DNA of 26,319 nt from JBOGUF01 sp050696075 (GTDB lineage: Bacteria > Chloroflexota > Chloroflexia > Thermomicrobiales > UBA6265), in contig JBOGUF010000172.1 of assembly GCA_050696075.1 (NCBI GenBank), positions 1 to 26,319 on the forward strand. Reading direction: 5' to 3'. The first letter of the stretch is position 1; each line of letters opens with the position of its first letter. Made by a program: the position numbers and the translations under genes. The notes under the pieces are model-generated. The model did not search any database. It was not told the DNA's origin and saw only the letters and a list, made by a program, of their open reading frames with translations. This document shows, in pieces, positions 13,070 through 20,127 of this stretch.

Positions 13070-14143
13070 TAGCCGATACCACGCCCGCGCCGTTTCCCGC
13101 ATGATCTTGGCCCGCGTCTCATCCGGCAGGGCCTCCAACACTGCTTCATCGGGCGTGCCGTCGTGCCAGTGAGGATAATCCGTGGCGAACATCAACACGT
13201 CGAGCAGGCCGTCGTCGTCCATCTGATCGAACAGGGACCGAGCCTCCTCGGGGTCTGCCGGCGCGTCGAAGGGTTGAATGGTGAGGCGGACGTGCTCGCG
13301 GACATACTCCGAGGGGAGCCGGCGCACCCAGGGCACCTCGCGCCGCAGCCCCTTCCACTCTTTGTCGAGCCGCCAAAGGAAGCCGGGCAGCCAACTGAAA
13401 CCCCCTTCGACGAGGGCCACCCGCAGCGTCGGGAACTGGTCGAAGACCCCCTCGGCGATCAGGCTGAGCAGTTGTGACTGAAAGACGTGCGCCATCCCGG
13501 CGTACTCTTCGAGATAGTAGGTGGGCCAGCCGACCGGCGTCGGCGGGTAGCCGGGGCAGCCGCCGAACTGGATGCCGACGACTAGATTGCGCTCCGCCGC
13601 CGCGGCGTAGATCGGGTGGTAACGCCGGTTGCCGTAGGGCGCGGCCGAGCGCGCGGGCAGGAAGACCTGGACGAAGCCGGGGTGATCCCCAACGCGCTCG
13701 ATCTCCCGCGCTGCCATCTCCGGCTGCTGGCTGGGGACGACGACCGAGGCGCGGAACCTCGGTTCCACGTCGAGCCATTCGGCGATTAACCAGTCATTGA
13801 CCGCGCTGGCGAGGGCGGCGGCGGCGTCCGGGTTGTGGATGCTTTCGATGGCGTAGTCGCAGTTGAGGATGCCGACCTCGGCGTTGCCGGCGTCGAGCGT
13901 ACGCGCCCGCACCGCCGCCGGATCCGATGCCGGCGGAGGGCCGTCGCCCGGCCGGAGATCGGGCCTGAGCGTGGTCGCGGCGCCGCGTGGGTAGGCGGTA
14001 TCGACCGGCCCCTTGAACGCCGTAACGCGCGTGACCTCCTGCCAGTGTGCCGAAAGGTAGGGTCGCAACACCCCGATCGCGGGCACGCGCGGATGGATGT
14101 CGCAGTCGATCACACTGTTCGGCGGTTTCGCGTTTGCCCCCAT
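13067..14143 (-). CDS. Amidohydrolase family protein (paralogue of 11890-12990)
   Basis: Second ACMSD-like amidohydrolase (358 aa), clearly homologous along its length to the next gene (shared IDCDIH near residues 12-17, WPTYYLEEYAGM, LVEGGFSWLP, FATDYPHWH). The residue equivalent to His203 of the paralogue is glutamine (Gln192, GIQFGGCPG), so one putative metal ligand is lost; activity or metal use may differ. The ATG at 14141-14143, 5 bp after AAGGAG, was chosen over a GTG two codons upstream that would overlap the ribosome binding site. It is the first gene of the amidohydrolase-amidohydrolase-Rieske cluster. Confidence 0.9.
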   Translation of the reverse strand: MGANAKPPNSVIDCDIHPRVPAIGVLRPYLSAHWQEVTRVTAFKGPVDTAYPRGAATTLRPDLRPGDGPPPASDPAAVRARTLDAGNAEVGILNCDYAIESIHNPDAAAALASAVNDWLIAEWLDVEPRFRASVVVPSQQPEMAAREIERVGDHPGFVQVFLPARSAAPYGNRRYHPIYAAAAERNLVVGIQFGGCPGYPPTPVGWPTYYLEEYAGMAHVFQSQLLSLIAEGVFDQFPTLRVALVEGGFSWLPGFLWRLDKEWKGLRREVPWVRRLPSEYVREHVRLTIQPFDAPADPEEARSLFDQMDDDGLLDVLMFATDYPHWHDGTPDEAVLEALPDETRAKIMRETARAWYRL

Positions 14144-14210
14144 CGCCACTCCTTGCCCCCTTGTCGTCGCCGGCGGTCATCCTACCGCGGGGTTGACCGG
14201 TTGGGAGAGA

Positions 14211-15008
14211 TCACCGCCAGGGGCGAAGATAGTGCCCCTCGAAGCTCTCGATGGACAGGCCGAACACCGCGGCTGCTTCCAGCAAGCCAGGATCATTGGG
14301 AAAGATCGACACTGGCATCCCAGGCGAGTGGCGCATTCGATTGGCGAAGACAGCCCAGCATTCCCACGCGCCATGGAGGCGAGAGAGATACCTGACGCCG
14401 GCATACCGCGGCTGACCCGACTGATCCATCTGGTCGTAGATGTAGCGTGCGCAGGCTTGAGTCAGCCGACGGTGCGAGCCGGTAACCGCGCTGAGATCGA
14501 CGTCGGAGAGACTGAGTCGGGTGGCCGTTGAAGCTAGCTCCTGTCGCAACTGGTGTAACGTGCGAGCGGATGCAATGTCGACGAACCGGAGGTTCGGATC
14601 GAGGACGGTTTCCGCCAATCGCCGCCCGAGGCGCCAATCCGCCGGGACGACGCCTCGTGATGGAGCTTCTGGATCAACAAGACCTTGGAGACCAATGGCC
14701 ACCGGTTCGGGATCATCAATCTCCGCAAGCCCAGCAATAACACGGACGGCTGGACGAAAGCGCGCGATCGTTTCGGCAAACGCCGCGGCGCGCTCGGTTG
14801 CGCAATAGATCATTCGAAAGCGGCGCGACTCCGGCTAACCTTCACCCTGACTTGGATCGTCGAAGCGACTCCCGAACGTGCCATCAGGTCCGGCATGCTC
14901 CCAGGAAGGGGGCGTGAAAGGATCGGAGCCGCGCCGTGCGACGCGGTACACCGGCGTTCGAGGCGGGTTTAGCTCTTCAAGAGGAACCTCTGCGCCTCTC
15001 CTACCCAT
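14211..15008 (-). pseudogene. RES-family NAD+-consuming toxin, interrupted by in-frame amber codon
   Basis: A full-length RES domain is readable in one frame from the ATG at 15006-15008 to the TGA at 14211-14213 (265 codons), except for a TAG at the complement of 14835-14837 (codon 58). Family landmarks lie on both sides of it: Arg22 (VYRVAR), GTFGSRFDDP (43-52), then after the stop MIYCATE and Glu79 (AFAETIARFRP) and Ser209 (GVRYLSRLHGAWECW). RES toxins such as MbcT and ParT degrade or modify NAD+. The start overlaps the antitoxin stop (ATGGGTAG), a typical coupled arrangement. A downstream ATG at 14811-14813 could restart translation but would lack Arg22. It may be a real nonsense mutation, a sequencing error or recoding. 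Confidence 0.8.
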
Positions 15009-15405
15009 GAGCGAGGAATGCTCGAGCGGCCGAGAATGCCTCCTGGAGCCGACCGGCACGGATTGCTTCGGCCGGAGCGGTATCGCCGAGAGCGGGATCC
15101 AGTCCAATGAACCAGACTTTGACTGTTTGTGGTGAGTCGTGGCTCAAGAGCAGTTGCGCGATCTCGTAAGCGGCGCGCAGCCGTTGTTCGGTTCCATGAT
15201 CGCGGATTTCAGTTACCTCGCCGTTGGCCCAACGCGTCACGGTCTTGCCATCCTTGACGCCGGCGATATATGCCGTTAGGCGTCGGGACAGCAACTCTTG
15301 CAACAGTCCCGCCACCTCGCTGACCGATGCGGCAACGGCCTGGTGGTGGACCGATGCGGCAACAGTCTGTTGGCGAAGCGTCTGTGTTGGATTCGGCTCG
15401 ATCAT
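15001..15405 (-). CDS. Antitoxin of RES toxin, Xre/MbcA/ParS type (DUF2384 domain)
   Basis: 134-aa antitoxin. The middle part (residues 38-63, SRRLTAYIAGVKDGKTVTRW then ANGE) is a helix-turn-helix-like region. The C-terminal part has the toxin-binding domain pattern: RLRAAYEIAQLLL (75-87), VKVWFIGLDPALGDTAPAEA (95-114) and a final helix FSAARAFLAHG. The partner RES gene overlaps its end by 8 bp. The ATG has AAGGG 8 bp upstream; upstream in-frame sequence does not look coding. The N-terminus contains a short direct duplication (TVAASVHHQAVAASV) from a 27-bp repeat in the DNA. It probably represses its own promoter; CATGTTACATG at 15449-15459 is a candidate site. Confidence 0.87.
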   Translation of the reverse strand: MIEPNPTQTLRQQTVAASVHHQAVAASVSEVAGLLQELLSRRLTAYIAGVKDGKTVTRWANGEVTEIRDHGTEQRLRAAYEIAQLLLSHDSPQTVKVWFIGLDPALGDTAPAEAIRAGRLQEAFSAARAFLAHG

Positions 15406-15448
15406 AGGTGATGCCCTTGCGATGTCTCTTGAATGTCCATTTGAATCC

Positions 15449-15459
15449 CATGTTACATG
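15449..15459. promoter_or_regulatory. Candidate operator of the RES/Xre pair
   Basis: CATGTTACATG, a palindrome with 4-bp arms and a 3-bp centre, lies 44 bp upstream of the antitoxin start, in the divergent region shared with the aminotransferase gene. Autoregulation by antitoxins of this type is common; binding here is only inferred. Confidence 0.25.
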
Positions 15460-15575
15460 ACCCGTCAAGGCCGTAGGAAGGTCGGACACTTGGTACTTGA
15501 TGGACGTCCCTTTGTGCGTGGGCGACAATAGCATGGATAAGCTTTGGCACAACGCTTGATGGGAAGGAACACTCC

Positions 15576-16940
15576 ATGGCAATGACGCAGACATACAACA
15601 CCGCCGATTTGGTGCAGAAGGACAAGGCGAATATGCTGCACCCGGTCTCGAACCTGCGCCAGGTGCAGGCGCACGGGCCGCTGGTGTTGGCGCGGGGCGA
15701 GGGGGTCTACCTCTGGGACACCGAGGGTAAACGCTACATCGACGCCTTCGCCGGATTGTGGAACATCAACGTCGGGCACGGCCGCCACGAGCTGAGCCGG
15801 GCAATGGCCGAGCAGGCGGACGAGGTCGCCTTCGTCCCGACCTTCTTCGGCCTCGCCGCGCCGCCGGCGATCGAGCTGGCGGCAAAGCTGGCCGATCTCT
15901 TCCCCGACCCCATAAGCCACTTCCAGTTCACTTCCGGCGGCGCCGAGTCGAACGAAACGGCGATCAAGATCGCCCGCTACTACTGGCACCTACAGGGCAA
16001 GCCGGCGAAGGTGAAGATCCTCTCTCGCCAGATGGGCTACCACGGTATCGCCATGGGCGCGCTCGCCGCGACCGGCATCCCCGCCTACCACCAGGGCTTC
16101 GGACCGATCCCCGAGGGGTTTATCTATCTGACCGCGCCCTATCAGTACCGCAACGGCGAGGGGATGAGCGAGGATGAGTTCGTCGCCAAACTAGTGCAGG
16201 AGCTGGAGGAGACGATCGCGCGCGAAGGGGCGGAGACGATCGCCGCCTTCATCGGCGAGCCGGTCCAGGGCGCGGGCGGCGTCGTGCCGCCGCCGGCCGG
16301 CTACTGGGCGGCGATCGCGCCGGTGCTGAAGCAGCACGACATCCTCCTCATCGCGGACGAGGTGATCTGCGGCTTCGGGCGCACCGGCCGCATGTTTGGC
16401 ATGGAGACCTACCAGTTCAGCCCGGACATCGCGGCGTTCGCCAAGGGGGTCACGTCCGGTTACGTGCCGCTGGGCGGCGTCGGCGTGACGGACGAGATCT
16501 TCGAGGTGCTATCCGAGCCGGACCAGATGTTCATGCACGGCTTCACCTACTCGGGGCATCCGGTCGCTTGCGCCGTCGCGCTGCGGAACATCCAGATCAT
16601 CGAAGAGGAAAACCTGCCGGCCAACGCCGGGGCGATGGGCGACTACCTGCTGGGCGAATTGCGCCGTCTGCTGGCCGACCACCCGCACGTCGGCGACATC
16701 CGCGGCAAGGGGCTGATGCTGATCGTCGAGCTGGTGGCCGACAAAGCGACCAAGGCGAAAAACGATCCCGCCCTGAATATCGGTGGCAAGCTCCAGGCCG
16801 GCACCCGATCCCGCGGCCTGATTGTGCGCGCCAACCACGACGGCATCGCCATGGCCCCACCCCTGATCATCACCCGCCAGCAGTGCGACGAGGTCGCCGG
16901 CATCATCGCCGAGACGGTGCGCGAGGTGTGCGGGTCGTAA
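15576..16940 (+). CDS. Class III PLP-dependent aminotransferase
   Basis: Cytosolic omega-amino acid or gamma-aminobutyrate/beta-alanine-type transaminase (454 aa, full length). Visible motifs: SGGAESNETAIKIAR (120-134, phosphate binding), YHGIAMGAL (155-163), IGEPVQGAGGVVPPP (226-240), LLIADEVICGFGRTG (257-271, Asp261 pairing with the cofactor ring nitrogen) and the cofactor lysine Lys290 in AFAKGVTSGYVPLGG. HGFTYSGHPVACAVA follows. These features fit the pyruvate- or glyoxylate-dependent omega-amino acid transaminases; the substrate cannot be fixed. The ATG has AAGGAA upstream. It is divergent from the RES antitoxin and convergent with the DinB gene. Confidence 0.95.
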   Translation: MAMTQTYNTADLVQKDKANMLHPVSNLRQVQAHGPLVLARGEGVYLWDTEGKRYIDAFAGLWNINVGHGRHELSRAMAEQADEVAFVPTFFGLAAPPAIELAAKLADLFPDPISHFQFTSGGAESNETAIKIARYYWHLQGKPAKVKILSRQMGYHGIAMGALAATGIPAYHQGFGPIPEGFIYLTAPYQYRNGEGMSEDEFVAKLVQELEETIAREGAETIAAFIGEPVQGAGGVVPPPAGYWAAIAPVLKQHDILLIADEVICGFGRTGRMFGMETYQFSPDIAAFAKGVTSGYVPLGGVGVTDEIFEVLSEPDQMFMHGFTYSGHPVACAVALRNIQIIEEENLPANAGAMGDYLLGELRRLLADHPHVGDIRGKGLMLIVELVADKATKAKNDPALNIGGKLQAGTRSRGLIVRANHDGIAMAPPLIITRQQCDEVAGIIAETVREVCGS

Positions 16941-16948
16941 CGGGATCG

Positions 16949-17428
16949 CTACAAATCCGGCGTGGGCAGGCCGTGCATGCCGAGGGTGAGGAAGAGCTCG
17001 CCGCCGTGGTGGATGTCATGCTCGAGGACGTGCCAGATGACCCATTGGCGGGTGCGGGTGCGCCCGCGTGAGGTGGTGAAGGTTGCGTCCAGATCGGTCG
17101 ATGTCCAGCGGTTGAGGCAGTCCTGGACCATCTGCCAGGTTGCTTCGAGCCCTTCGACCAGCTCGGCGGCGGTGCGGGGTGCGGCGTCGTCCTGGTCCCA
17201 GGGGTCGTAGACGGCCAGCGCCGGATCGCCCTCACCCATCACGGTCTGAAACCATCCGAATCGCGTCCCGATGATGTGCGCGGCCAGCATCCAGACCGGA
17301 CGGAGCGCCGGCGCGGCCTGGAAGGCGAGCTGCTCGGCCGATAGCGGGCTGATCGCCTCGGTCAGCAACGTCTGATAGCGCTCCCACCCGTTGTAGAAGG
17401 GTGTCAGGGTCGTTCCGTTCCGCTGCAC
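16949..17428 (-). CDS. DinB-family protein
   Basis: 159-aa four-helix-bundle protein of the DinB/DUF664 superfamily. Putative metal-binding histidines are in MLAAHIIGTRFGWF and WHVLEHDIHHGGELFLTLG (H-x3-H-x2-HHGGE), the usual DinB pattern. Members are thiol-transferase-like (mycothiol or bacillithiol S-transferases) or unknown; no specific role can be given. The frame continues upstream, but a GTG at 17426-17428 has GAGGAG 7 bp before it and starts the DinB fold correctly, so this start was chosen. It is convergent with the aminotransferase, with 8 bp between the stops. Confidence 0.88.
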   Translation of the reverse strand: MQRNGTTLTPFYNGWERYQTLLTEAISPLSAEQLAFQAAPALRPVWMLAAHIIGTRFGWFQTVMGEGDPALAVYDPWDQDDAAPRTAAELVEGLEATWQMVQDCLNRWTSTDLDATFTTSRGRTRTRQWVIWHVLEHDIHHGGELFLTLGMHGLPTPDL

Positions 17429-17733
17429 TTTTTTGCTCCTCTGTTGGCATTGATTGCGCACGTCACGTGCACTGAGCCTAGCACCAAATGCGGTCAGGTT
17501 TGGCCCTAACCAGAACGGGGACTCCATTGGGTGGCCGGGCGACGGCGCGGGAGAGGAAGGCAATAACGCTGCCGAGGCCGACGACGATGACCAGGCCGCC
17601 GCGCGTCGGGCGGCCGTAGCTGGGACCGCCGCGGGTGTTGTAGGTCTTGACCCGGTCGCGGGCCGCCCCGCCCAGCAGTTGCCAGGCCGGCATTCCGCCC
17701 GGTTGGATGGGACGTCAGACAGCGAGAATGCCG
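17429..17733. other. Intergenic region with possible small ORF remnant
   Basis: About 300 bp between the DinB start and the antitoxin promoter. A minus-strand frame (ATG at 17691-17693, stop at 17478) encodes 71 residues with a semi-hydrophobic stretch (GLVIVVGLGSVIAFL) after a glycine/arginine-rich N-terminus. There is no good ribosome binding site and the C-terminal part looks random. It may be a decayed small membrane protein; nothing else was recognised. Confidence 0.2.
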
Positions 17734-17751
17734 TGCTATGCTGCAATAGCA
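17734..17751 (+). promoter_or_regulatory. Putative extended -10 and inverted repeat upstream of the antitoxin/VapC operon
   Basis: TGCTATGCT (17734-17742) fits an extended -10 element (TGnTATnnT). The same stretch forms an inverted repeat, TGCTAT-6-ATAGCA (17734-17739 and 17746-17751). A similar TGCTATCCT lies at 18904-18912 ahead of the second antitoxin-like gene. Overlap of a promoter with a dyad is typical of autoregulated antitoxin operons. No good -35 is visible. Confidence 0.35.
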
Positions 17752-17802
17752 AGCGAGTTGCCGCTCATAGTGGAGAGATAGTGGAGAGACGGAGTTTGTC
17801 CC

Positions 17803-18231
17803 ATGGCCAGCCTGCCAAGAGTGATTGACGTCGAGAGCGCGCCCGATCTCTTGCGCCTTGTTGAAGACGTGCGTGAGACGCATGAAGAATTGGTCATCCG
17901 CCAAGGCGGCGAGAGTGTTGCGGTGCTCTCGCCTACGAAGGCTGAACTTAGAAAGCGATCCGGGCGCGTCATCACCGAAGATGACATCGAGGCGGCCCGG
18001 TCTGCCGCGGGCAGTTGGGAAGGGCTGATCGACGCGGACAAGTTCATCGAAGACGTCTACGCGAGCCGCTCTCCGATCAGGCGCCGTCGGCCGAGGCGCG
18101 CAATTACCGAGGCTGATATCGAAGCCTTTCGGTCAGCCGCGGGTGGCTGGAAGGATGTCGACACGGACAAGCTCCTGGAAGACATTTATGCCGACCGTGA
18201 CCTCGGCGATCGCCCGCCGGTCATTTTCTGA
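17803..18231 (+). CDS. Phd/VapB-like antitoxin with duplicated toxin-binding module
   Basis: 142-aa antitoxin. The N-terminal part (residues 1-46, VIDVESAPDLLRLVEDVRET then SVAVLSP) is the DNA-binding/dimerisation type of Phd/YefM-like antitoxins. Two tandem copies of a C-terminal module follow: ITEDDIEAARSAAGSWEGLI (56-75, continuing DADKFIEDVYASR) and ITEADIEAFRSAAGGWKDVD (102-121, continuing TDKLLEDIYADRDLGDRPPV). The first copy resembles the single module of the antitoxin at 18969-19238, the second that of the antitoxin at 19331-19627. The TGA stop overlaps the putative CTG start of VapC. A 10-bp direct repeat (AGTGGAGAGA) and a CGGAG ribosome binding site precede the ATG. Confidence 0.88.
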   Translation: MASLPRVIDVESAPDLLRLVEDVRETHEELVIRQGGESVAVLSPTKAELRKRSGRVITEDDIEAARSAAGSWEGLIDADKFIEDVYASRSPIRRRRPRRAITEADIEAFRSAAGGWKDVDTDKLLEDIYADRDLGDRPPVIF

Positions 18232-18632
18232 AGTACCTCGTCGACACCGACTGGGTGGCGGACTATCTCAAAGGACGCGCCCCCGCGGTTTCGTTGCTCC
18301 AACGACTCCGCCCCGATGGCTTGGCTATGAGCGTCATTACCTTTGGCGAGGTATATGAAGGCATTCACTACGGGACCCAACCGGACCGTGAAAAAGCTGC
18401 CCTTGCCCAAACGCCGCGGGTCATGGCAGTCCTGGACGTGGACGTTGAAATCGCGCGCCGGTTCGCACTAATCCGGGGAGACCTCCGCCGGCGTGGGTTG
18501 TTGATTCCCCAACCTGACATCCTGGTCGCTGCCACGGCCATCGACTACGACCTAACGCTCGTTACCCGCAACCTGCGCCATTTCGAACGTATGCCGGATC
18601 TCAGGATCCTCCCCGCTGAGGATCAGGCTTAG
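18228..18632 (+). CDS. VapC-family PIN-domain toxin, probable CTG start
   Basis: 134-aa PIN-domain endoribonuclease, probably cleaving tRNA or another RNA. Acidic residues: Asp6 (KYLVDTDW), Glu41 (FGEVYEG), Asp97 (PQPDILVAATA); the fourth position is in LVTRNLRHF. The only conventional start downstream, GTG at 18255, would remove Asp6. No ATG, GTG or TTG lies upstream in frame before the antitoxin stop region. A CTG at 18228-18230, overlapping the antitoxin TGA (CTGA), aligns exactly with the TTG start (TTGA overlap) of the homologous toxin at 19624. The protein is about 60% similar by eye to that second VapC. It forms an operon with the preceding antitoxin. Confidence 0.85.
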   Translation: MKYLVDTDWVADYLKGRAPAVSLLQRLRPDGLAMSVITFGEVYEGIHYGTQPDREKAALAQTPRVMAVLDVDVEIARRFALIRGDLRRRGLLIPQPDILVAATAIDYDLTLVTRNLRHFERMPDLRILPAEDQA

Positions 18633-18850
18633 CTCGCTCCGTGGATGAGTTGGCGTCGAATCTCGCTCGCAAAGCGATAGAGATCGGTCAAATCGGGGCG
18701 GCCGCCGGCGTGGTGCTTCGCGGTCGCTTCGGAGATCTGCACAGCCTTGACCGCCACGACTTGCTCGCCGTCCGGTGGGTTCGTCGGCGCACCGATCAAC
18801 GTGACGTCGCCGTAGCCGACGAACCGGCAGAAGTGGGGATGGGGTAGGTG
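18629..18850 (-). other. Possible gene remnant, unknown
   Basis: A minus-strand frame ends at 18629, overlapping the VapC stop. Its last 65 residues look protein-like (RFVGYGDVTLIGAPTNPP, EQVVAVKAVQISEATAKHH, DLTDLYRFASEIRRQLIHG), but no plausible start or ribosome binding site precedes them; the upstream part of the frame is arginine/serine-rich and unlikely to be coding. It may be the C-terminal remnant of a gene lost when the antitoxin genes arrived. No function recognised. It covers most of the 336-bp gap between VapC and the next antitoxin. Confidence 0.3.
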
Positions 18851-18903
18851 AGGCCGGTATGGTTGGGTGGCGGAAGTTTTGCAACGCCAGCAGTCGACAA
18901 GAA

Positions 18904-18912
18904 TGCTATCCT
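18904..18912 (+). promoter_or_regulatory. Putative extended -10 upstream of the second antitoxin-like gene
   Basis: TGCTATCCT fits an extended -10 (TGnTATnnT) and resembles the element at 17734-17742 in front of the first antitoxin. It lies 57 bp before the ATG at 18969. No convincing -35 was seen. Confidence 0.3.
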
Positions 18913-18968
18913 GACGCTTCAGCATACGCGCCGGATGCGAAGGACTCATAGGCTGTCGAGAGGCGACG

Positions 18969-19238
18969 ATGGTAAGCGAACCGAAAGTGATCGACATCGA
19001 CGAGCCAGTTGACCTCGACCACGTCGTCGATGAGGTTCGTGAGACGAACGAGCCTCGGATTCTGCGGCGGAATGGTGAGTACGTGGCCGTGGTCACGCCG
19101 ATCAGACCGGCCGACGATCATAGTCCGGGAAGAGTCAAGACTCCAGAGGACTACGAAGCATTTCGTCGTTCGGCGGGGGGATGGCAAGGGCTCATCGACG
19201 CGGATGAGTTCATCAAGGAAACCTACGAGCGCCGCTGA
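18969..19238 (+). CDS. Orphan Phd/VapB-like antitoxin
   Basis: 89-aa antitoxin-like protein: an N-terminal VIDIDEPVDLDHVVDEVRET followed by YVAVVTP, then one C-terminal module (TPEDYEAFRRSAGGWQGLID, continuing ADEFIKETYERR) matching the first module of the antitoxin at 17803-18231. No toxin follows: the next gene, 92 bp downstream, is another antitoxin. It lacks the RPPV tail seen in the two antitoxins that precede a VapC. AGAGG lies 5 bp before the ATG. It could neutralise a toxin elsewhere, cross-react with the local VapCs, or be a remnant of a third operon. Confidence 0.82.
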   Translation: MVSEPKVIDIDEPVDLDHVVDEVRETNEPRILRRNGEYVAVVTPIRPADDHSPGRVKTPEDYEAFRRSAGGWQGLIDADEFIKETYERR

Positions 19239-19330
19239 CGCTGGATTGCCCCATCGCACGAACTGTAGGTCGTGGTCCATGACGGCCAAGGCCCACGCGG
19301 CAACGAGCAAACATGTAAAGGAGGCGACCC

Positions 19331-19627
19331 ATGGCCGCCACGTCTAAGGTCATTGACGTCGAGGAAATACCTGAACTTGATCGCGTCGCTCAGGAGGTGA
19401 GCGGAACTGGTGAATCGCTTCTGCTCCGCAAGAAGGGCAGGAATCTGGCAGTCATTCATCCTGCCGACTGGATCCACTCCGCCGGCTCGAAACGGATCAA
19501 GACGGCAGCAGATTTGGCGGCATTTCTTCGCACCGCGGGCGGATGGAAGCTTGTCGATACCGACCGCCTCAAGAAGGATATTCAGGAGAGCCGCAAGCTC
19601 CAGACACGCCCGCCGGTTGAGCTTTGA
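19331..19627 (+). CDS. Phd/VapB-like antitoxin of the second VapC
   Basis: 98-aa antitoxin. The N-terminal part (VIDVEEIPELDRVAQEVSGT) resembles the two preceding antitoxins; the C-terminal module (TAADLAAFLRTAGGWKLVDT, then DRLKKDIQESRKLQTRPPVEL) corresponds to the second module of the first antitoxin, including the RPPV tail. A strong ribosome binding site (AAAGGAGG) precedes the ATG. The TGA stop overlaps the TTG start of the PIN toxin (TTGA), indicating coupled translation. Confidence 0.88.
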   Translation: MAATSKVIDVEEIPELDRVAQEVSGTGESLLLRKKGRNLAVIHPADWIHSAGSKRIKTAADLAAFLRTAGGWKLVDTDRLKKDIQESRKLQTRPPVEL

Positions 19628-20022
19628 GCTACCTCATCGACACTGATTGGCTGGTCGATTTTCTCAAGGGAAGACCGGACGCCGTCCGCTTGTTAGGTCG
19701 ACTCGCGCCCGATGGCTTGGCAATCAGTATTGCGACGTTCGGCGAGATCTACGAAGGCGTCCGGTACGGTCGGCATCGTGCGGCTGATGAGATGGCCCTT
19801 GCGGCGACGCTTGAATGGATCCCGATTCATGGACTCGACGTCGAGATCATGCGTCGCTTTGCCGAGATCAGAGGCGATCTTCGCAAACGACACCAGCTCA
19901 TCGGCGATTTCGACACCCTGATAGCGGCGACGGCACTTCACCACGACCTGACAATCGTTAGCCGCATTCGCGACCATGATGAACGAGTTCCGGGTCTCAA
20001 GCTCCTCACAGGAAACGATTGA
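19624..20022 (+). CDS. VapC-family PIN-domain toxin
   Basis: 132-aa PIN-domain ribonuclease. Acidic residues are Asp6 (YLIDTDW), Glu41 (FGEIYEG) and Asp95/Asp97 (GDFDTLIAATA); the fourth site is IVSRIRDHDE, where the usual Asn is Ile but an Asp is kept at 117. It starts at TTG, overlapping the antitoxin TGA by 4 bp; no ATG is available and this start retains Asp6. It is a paralogue of the toxin at 18228-18632 (shared DTDW, LAPDGLAIS-like segment, FGE[IV]YEG, IRGDLR). Confidence 0.92.
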   Translation: MSYLIDTDWLVDFLKGRPDAVRLLGRLAPDGLAISIATFGEIYEGVRYGRHRAADEMALAATLEWIPIHGLDVEIMRRFAEIRGDLRKRHQLIGDFDTLIAATALHHDLTIVSRIRDHDERVPGLKLLTGND

Positions 20023-20127
20023 CTCGCGGATCGCCACGCATTCCGAGCTTGTCGAGGGACCTGACGCCGCCAACCGGGTTGGTCGACCAAAGCCAGATGC
20101 CTCGGCAAGCTCGGCATAACGGTGTCT

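Noticed and set aside
15549..15566. Sigma-54-like promoter (TTGGCAC-N5-TTGA) upstream of the aminotransferase
   Set aside because: The -12 GC is replaced by GA, no enhancer-binding regulator is nearby, and the lineage suggested by the window is not known for sigma-54 use.
17429..17752. N-terminal extension of the DinB protein (frame open to 17752)
   Set aside because: The extension is arginine/serine/proline-rich without similarity, and the internal GTG has a strong ribosome binding site.
18255..18632. VapC starting at GTG 18255
   Set aside because: This start would drop the first catalytic Asp and eight residues aligned with the paralogue at 19624.
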